This document shows, one piece after another, positions 62,930 through 64,000 of a stretch of DNA of 64,000 bases (positions are counted from its first letter, which is position 1; every line of letters begins with the position of its first letter). This DNA comes from an uncultured Clostridia bacterium (lineage in GTDB: Bacteria > Bacillota > Clostridia > UMGS1810): contig CAKSTL010000008.1 in assembly GCA_934500875.1 (NCBI GenBank), positions 1 to 64,000 on the forward strand, in the 5' to 3' direction. A program made the translations under genes and the position numbers. The notes beneath the pieces are model-generated. The model was not told where the DNA came from. It saw only the letters and a program-made list of their open reading frames with translations, and did not search any database.

Positions 62930-64000
62930 ATGGAAAAAAAGCTAACGAAAAAATACGGGCTTTTGACCGCAATAGCTTTGGTTGTCGGCATTGTTGTGGG
63001 AAGCGGTGTGTTTTTTAAAGCACAGAACATTCTTAACGCAACCGACGGGGATATGCCGCTCGGAATTCTTGCGTGGTTTATAGGCGGCGCAATTATGATT
63101 GTGTGTGCGTTTTGCTTTGCCACAATGGCAACAAAATATGAAAAGGTGAACGGACTTGTGGACTATGCCGAGGTAACGTGCGGAAAAAAGTACGCATATA
63201 TGGTGGGCTGGTTTATGACAATGATTTACTATCCTTGCATAACATCAGTGCTTGCGTGGGTTTCGGCAAGATATACGCTCGAGGTTTTCGGTCAGATGGA
63301 TCCCACAACGGGAACTTGTCTTGCACTTGCAGGGCTTTATCTTTGCATAAGCTATTCCATAAATGCGCTTTCGCCCGTTATTGCAGGTAAGTTTCAGGTT
63401 TCAGCCACAATAATAAAGCTTATTCCGCTTACGCTTATGGCAGTTGTCGGCACAATTTACGGTCTTGTCGTAAAGCACGACGGCGCTTCTCAGTCTCTTC
63501 TTTTGCAAAACTTTGCAACCGCAAAGGGCGATAATATGAATGTTTTGTTCGGCTCTGTTGTTGCGACGGCGTTTGCGTATGAAGGCTGGATTATTGCCAC
63601 CTCAATTAATGCGGAACTTAAGGATTCCAAGAGAAATCTTCCGATTGCACTTACACTCGGAACGACAATTGTAATGTGCGTCTACATTGCTTATTACATA
63701 GGCGTTGCAGGCGGCGCCACGATTGAATCGCTGAGAGCAGATGGCGCTACAACGGCGTTTACAAATATTTTCGGTTCGGTTTTGGGAACTGTCTTGAAGG
63801 TGTTTATCGCAATTTCGTGCCTCGGAACGTTAAATGGTCTTATGCTTGGCTGTACGAGAGGAATTTATGCCCTTGCGGCACGTAATGAGGGTCCCAAACC
63901 AAAGGTGTTTTCGGTTGTTGACCCTTCAACAAATATGCCTACAAACTCGGCAATATTAGGACTTTTAATGTGCGCAATATGGCTTTTCTACTTCTTTGCG
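62930..64000 (+). CDS. APC-family amino acid permease, cut by the window end
   Basis: 357 codons are open to the last base, with no stop. Starts MEKKLTKKYGLLTAIALVVG after AAGGAAGG. The first helix has VVGIVVGSGVFFKA, the unwound helix motif of APC transporters, and at least eight membrane helices follow. AYEGWIIA in the middle is typical of the basic APA/SLC7 branch. Likely imports or exchanges amino acids; specificity unknown. Confidence 0.88.
   Translation, partial: MEKKLTKKYGLLTAIALVVGIVVGSGVFFKAQNILNATDGDMPLGILAWFIGGAIMIVCAFCFATMATKYEKVNGLVDYAEVTCGKKYAYMVGWFMTMIYYPCITSVLAWVSARYTLEVFGQMDPTTGTCLALAGLYLCISYSINALSPVIAGKFQVSATIIKLIPLTLMAVVGTIYGLVVKHDGASQSLLLQNFATAKGDNMNVLFGSVVATAFAYEGWIIATSINAELKDSKRNLPIALTLGTTIVMCVYIAYYIGVAGGATIESLRADGATTAFTNIFGSVLGTVLKVFIAISCLGTLNGLMLGCTRGIYALAARNEGPKPKVFSVVDPSTNMPTNSAILGLLMCAIWLFYFFA

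Overview
The window is a piece of chromosome from an anaerobic, endospore-forming, low-GC Gram-positive bacterium, most likely an uncultured gut member of the Clostridia. The evidence is AT-rich intergenic DNA with sigma-A type promoters, strong GGAGG ribosome binding sites, frequent TTG and GTG starts, sporulation and germination genes (spoIVA, ypeB, sleB, yabP, yabQ), a reverse rubrerythrin with a rubredoxin, and many oxygen-sensitive Fe-S and radical SAM proteins. No tRNA or rRNA gene was seen.

Bases 1-2717 hold a small membrane-anchored protein and a chimeric reading frame: the DNA-binding N-terminus of a tyrosine integrase runs in frame into the C-terminal half of an S-layer-homology surface protein. 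Short TTCCCACG repeats upstream of that integrase start look like attachment-site arms of an older, broken element.

Bases 2718-11244 are a compact integrative element of about 8.5 kb at the 3' end of the rubrerythrin gene. The last 48 bases of rubrerythrin are repeated exactly at both ends, and similarity extends to 66 bases with only synonymous differences. The element carries a complete tyrosine integrase, a WYL regulator, a promoter-driven structured RNA with terminator, a Zn-finger/coiled-coil gene pair, a serine resolvase with a palindrome-rich control region, a small Cro/CI-type protein, a small gene with two in-frame amber codons, a winged-helix-like protein and a pair of paralogous unknown proteins. 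A rubredoxin gene lies between the integrase-arm-like repeats and rubrerythrin; it may be cargo or native.

Bases 11846-17762 hold an AraC regulator divergent from a tightly overlapping operon: a U32-like Fe-S protein, a radical SAM/SPASM protein and three tandem QueG-like Fe-S proteins. I know of no characterised pathway with this exact set; it is the best candidate for an undescribed enzymatic system here.

Bases 17763-26762 are a housekeeping run: rplU-prp-rpmA-obgE-yhbY-nadD-yqeK-LCP-rsfS-leuS plus a secreted polysaccharide deacetylase. Bases 26866-35195 hold a PPC-domain protein, RNase J, ispG, a D,D-carboxypeptidase, tadA, an amidohydrolase, a wall teichoic acid glycerophosphotransferase fragment and spoIVA. 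Bases 35221-48924 hold an ABC-F ATPase, dinB, rlmH, ypeB/sleB, yabP-yabQ-divIC-S1 protein, lon, engB, pcrA and a methyltransferase. Bases 49054-64000 hold smpB, rnr, a DUF1015-serC-serA-DUF4867 serine cluster, a membrane protein, a P-type ATPase, an AraC regulator with mtnN, an iron-dependent alcohol dehydrogenase, and an amino acid permease cut by the window edge.
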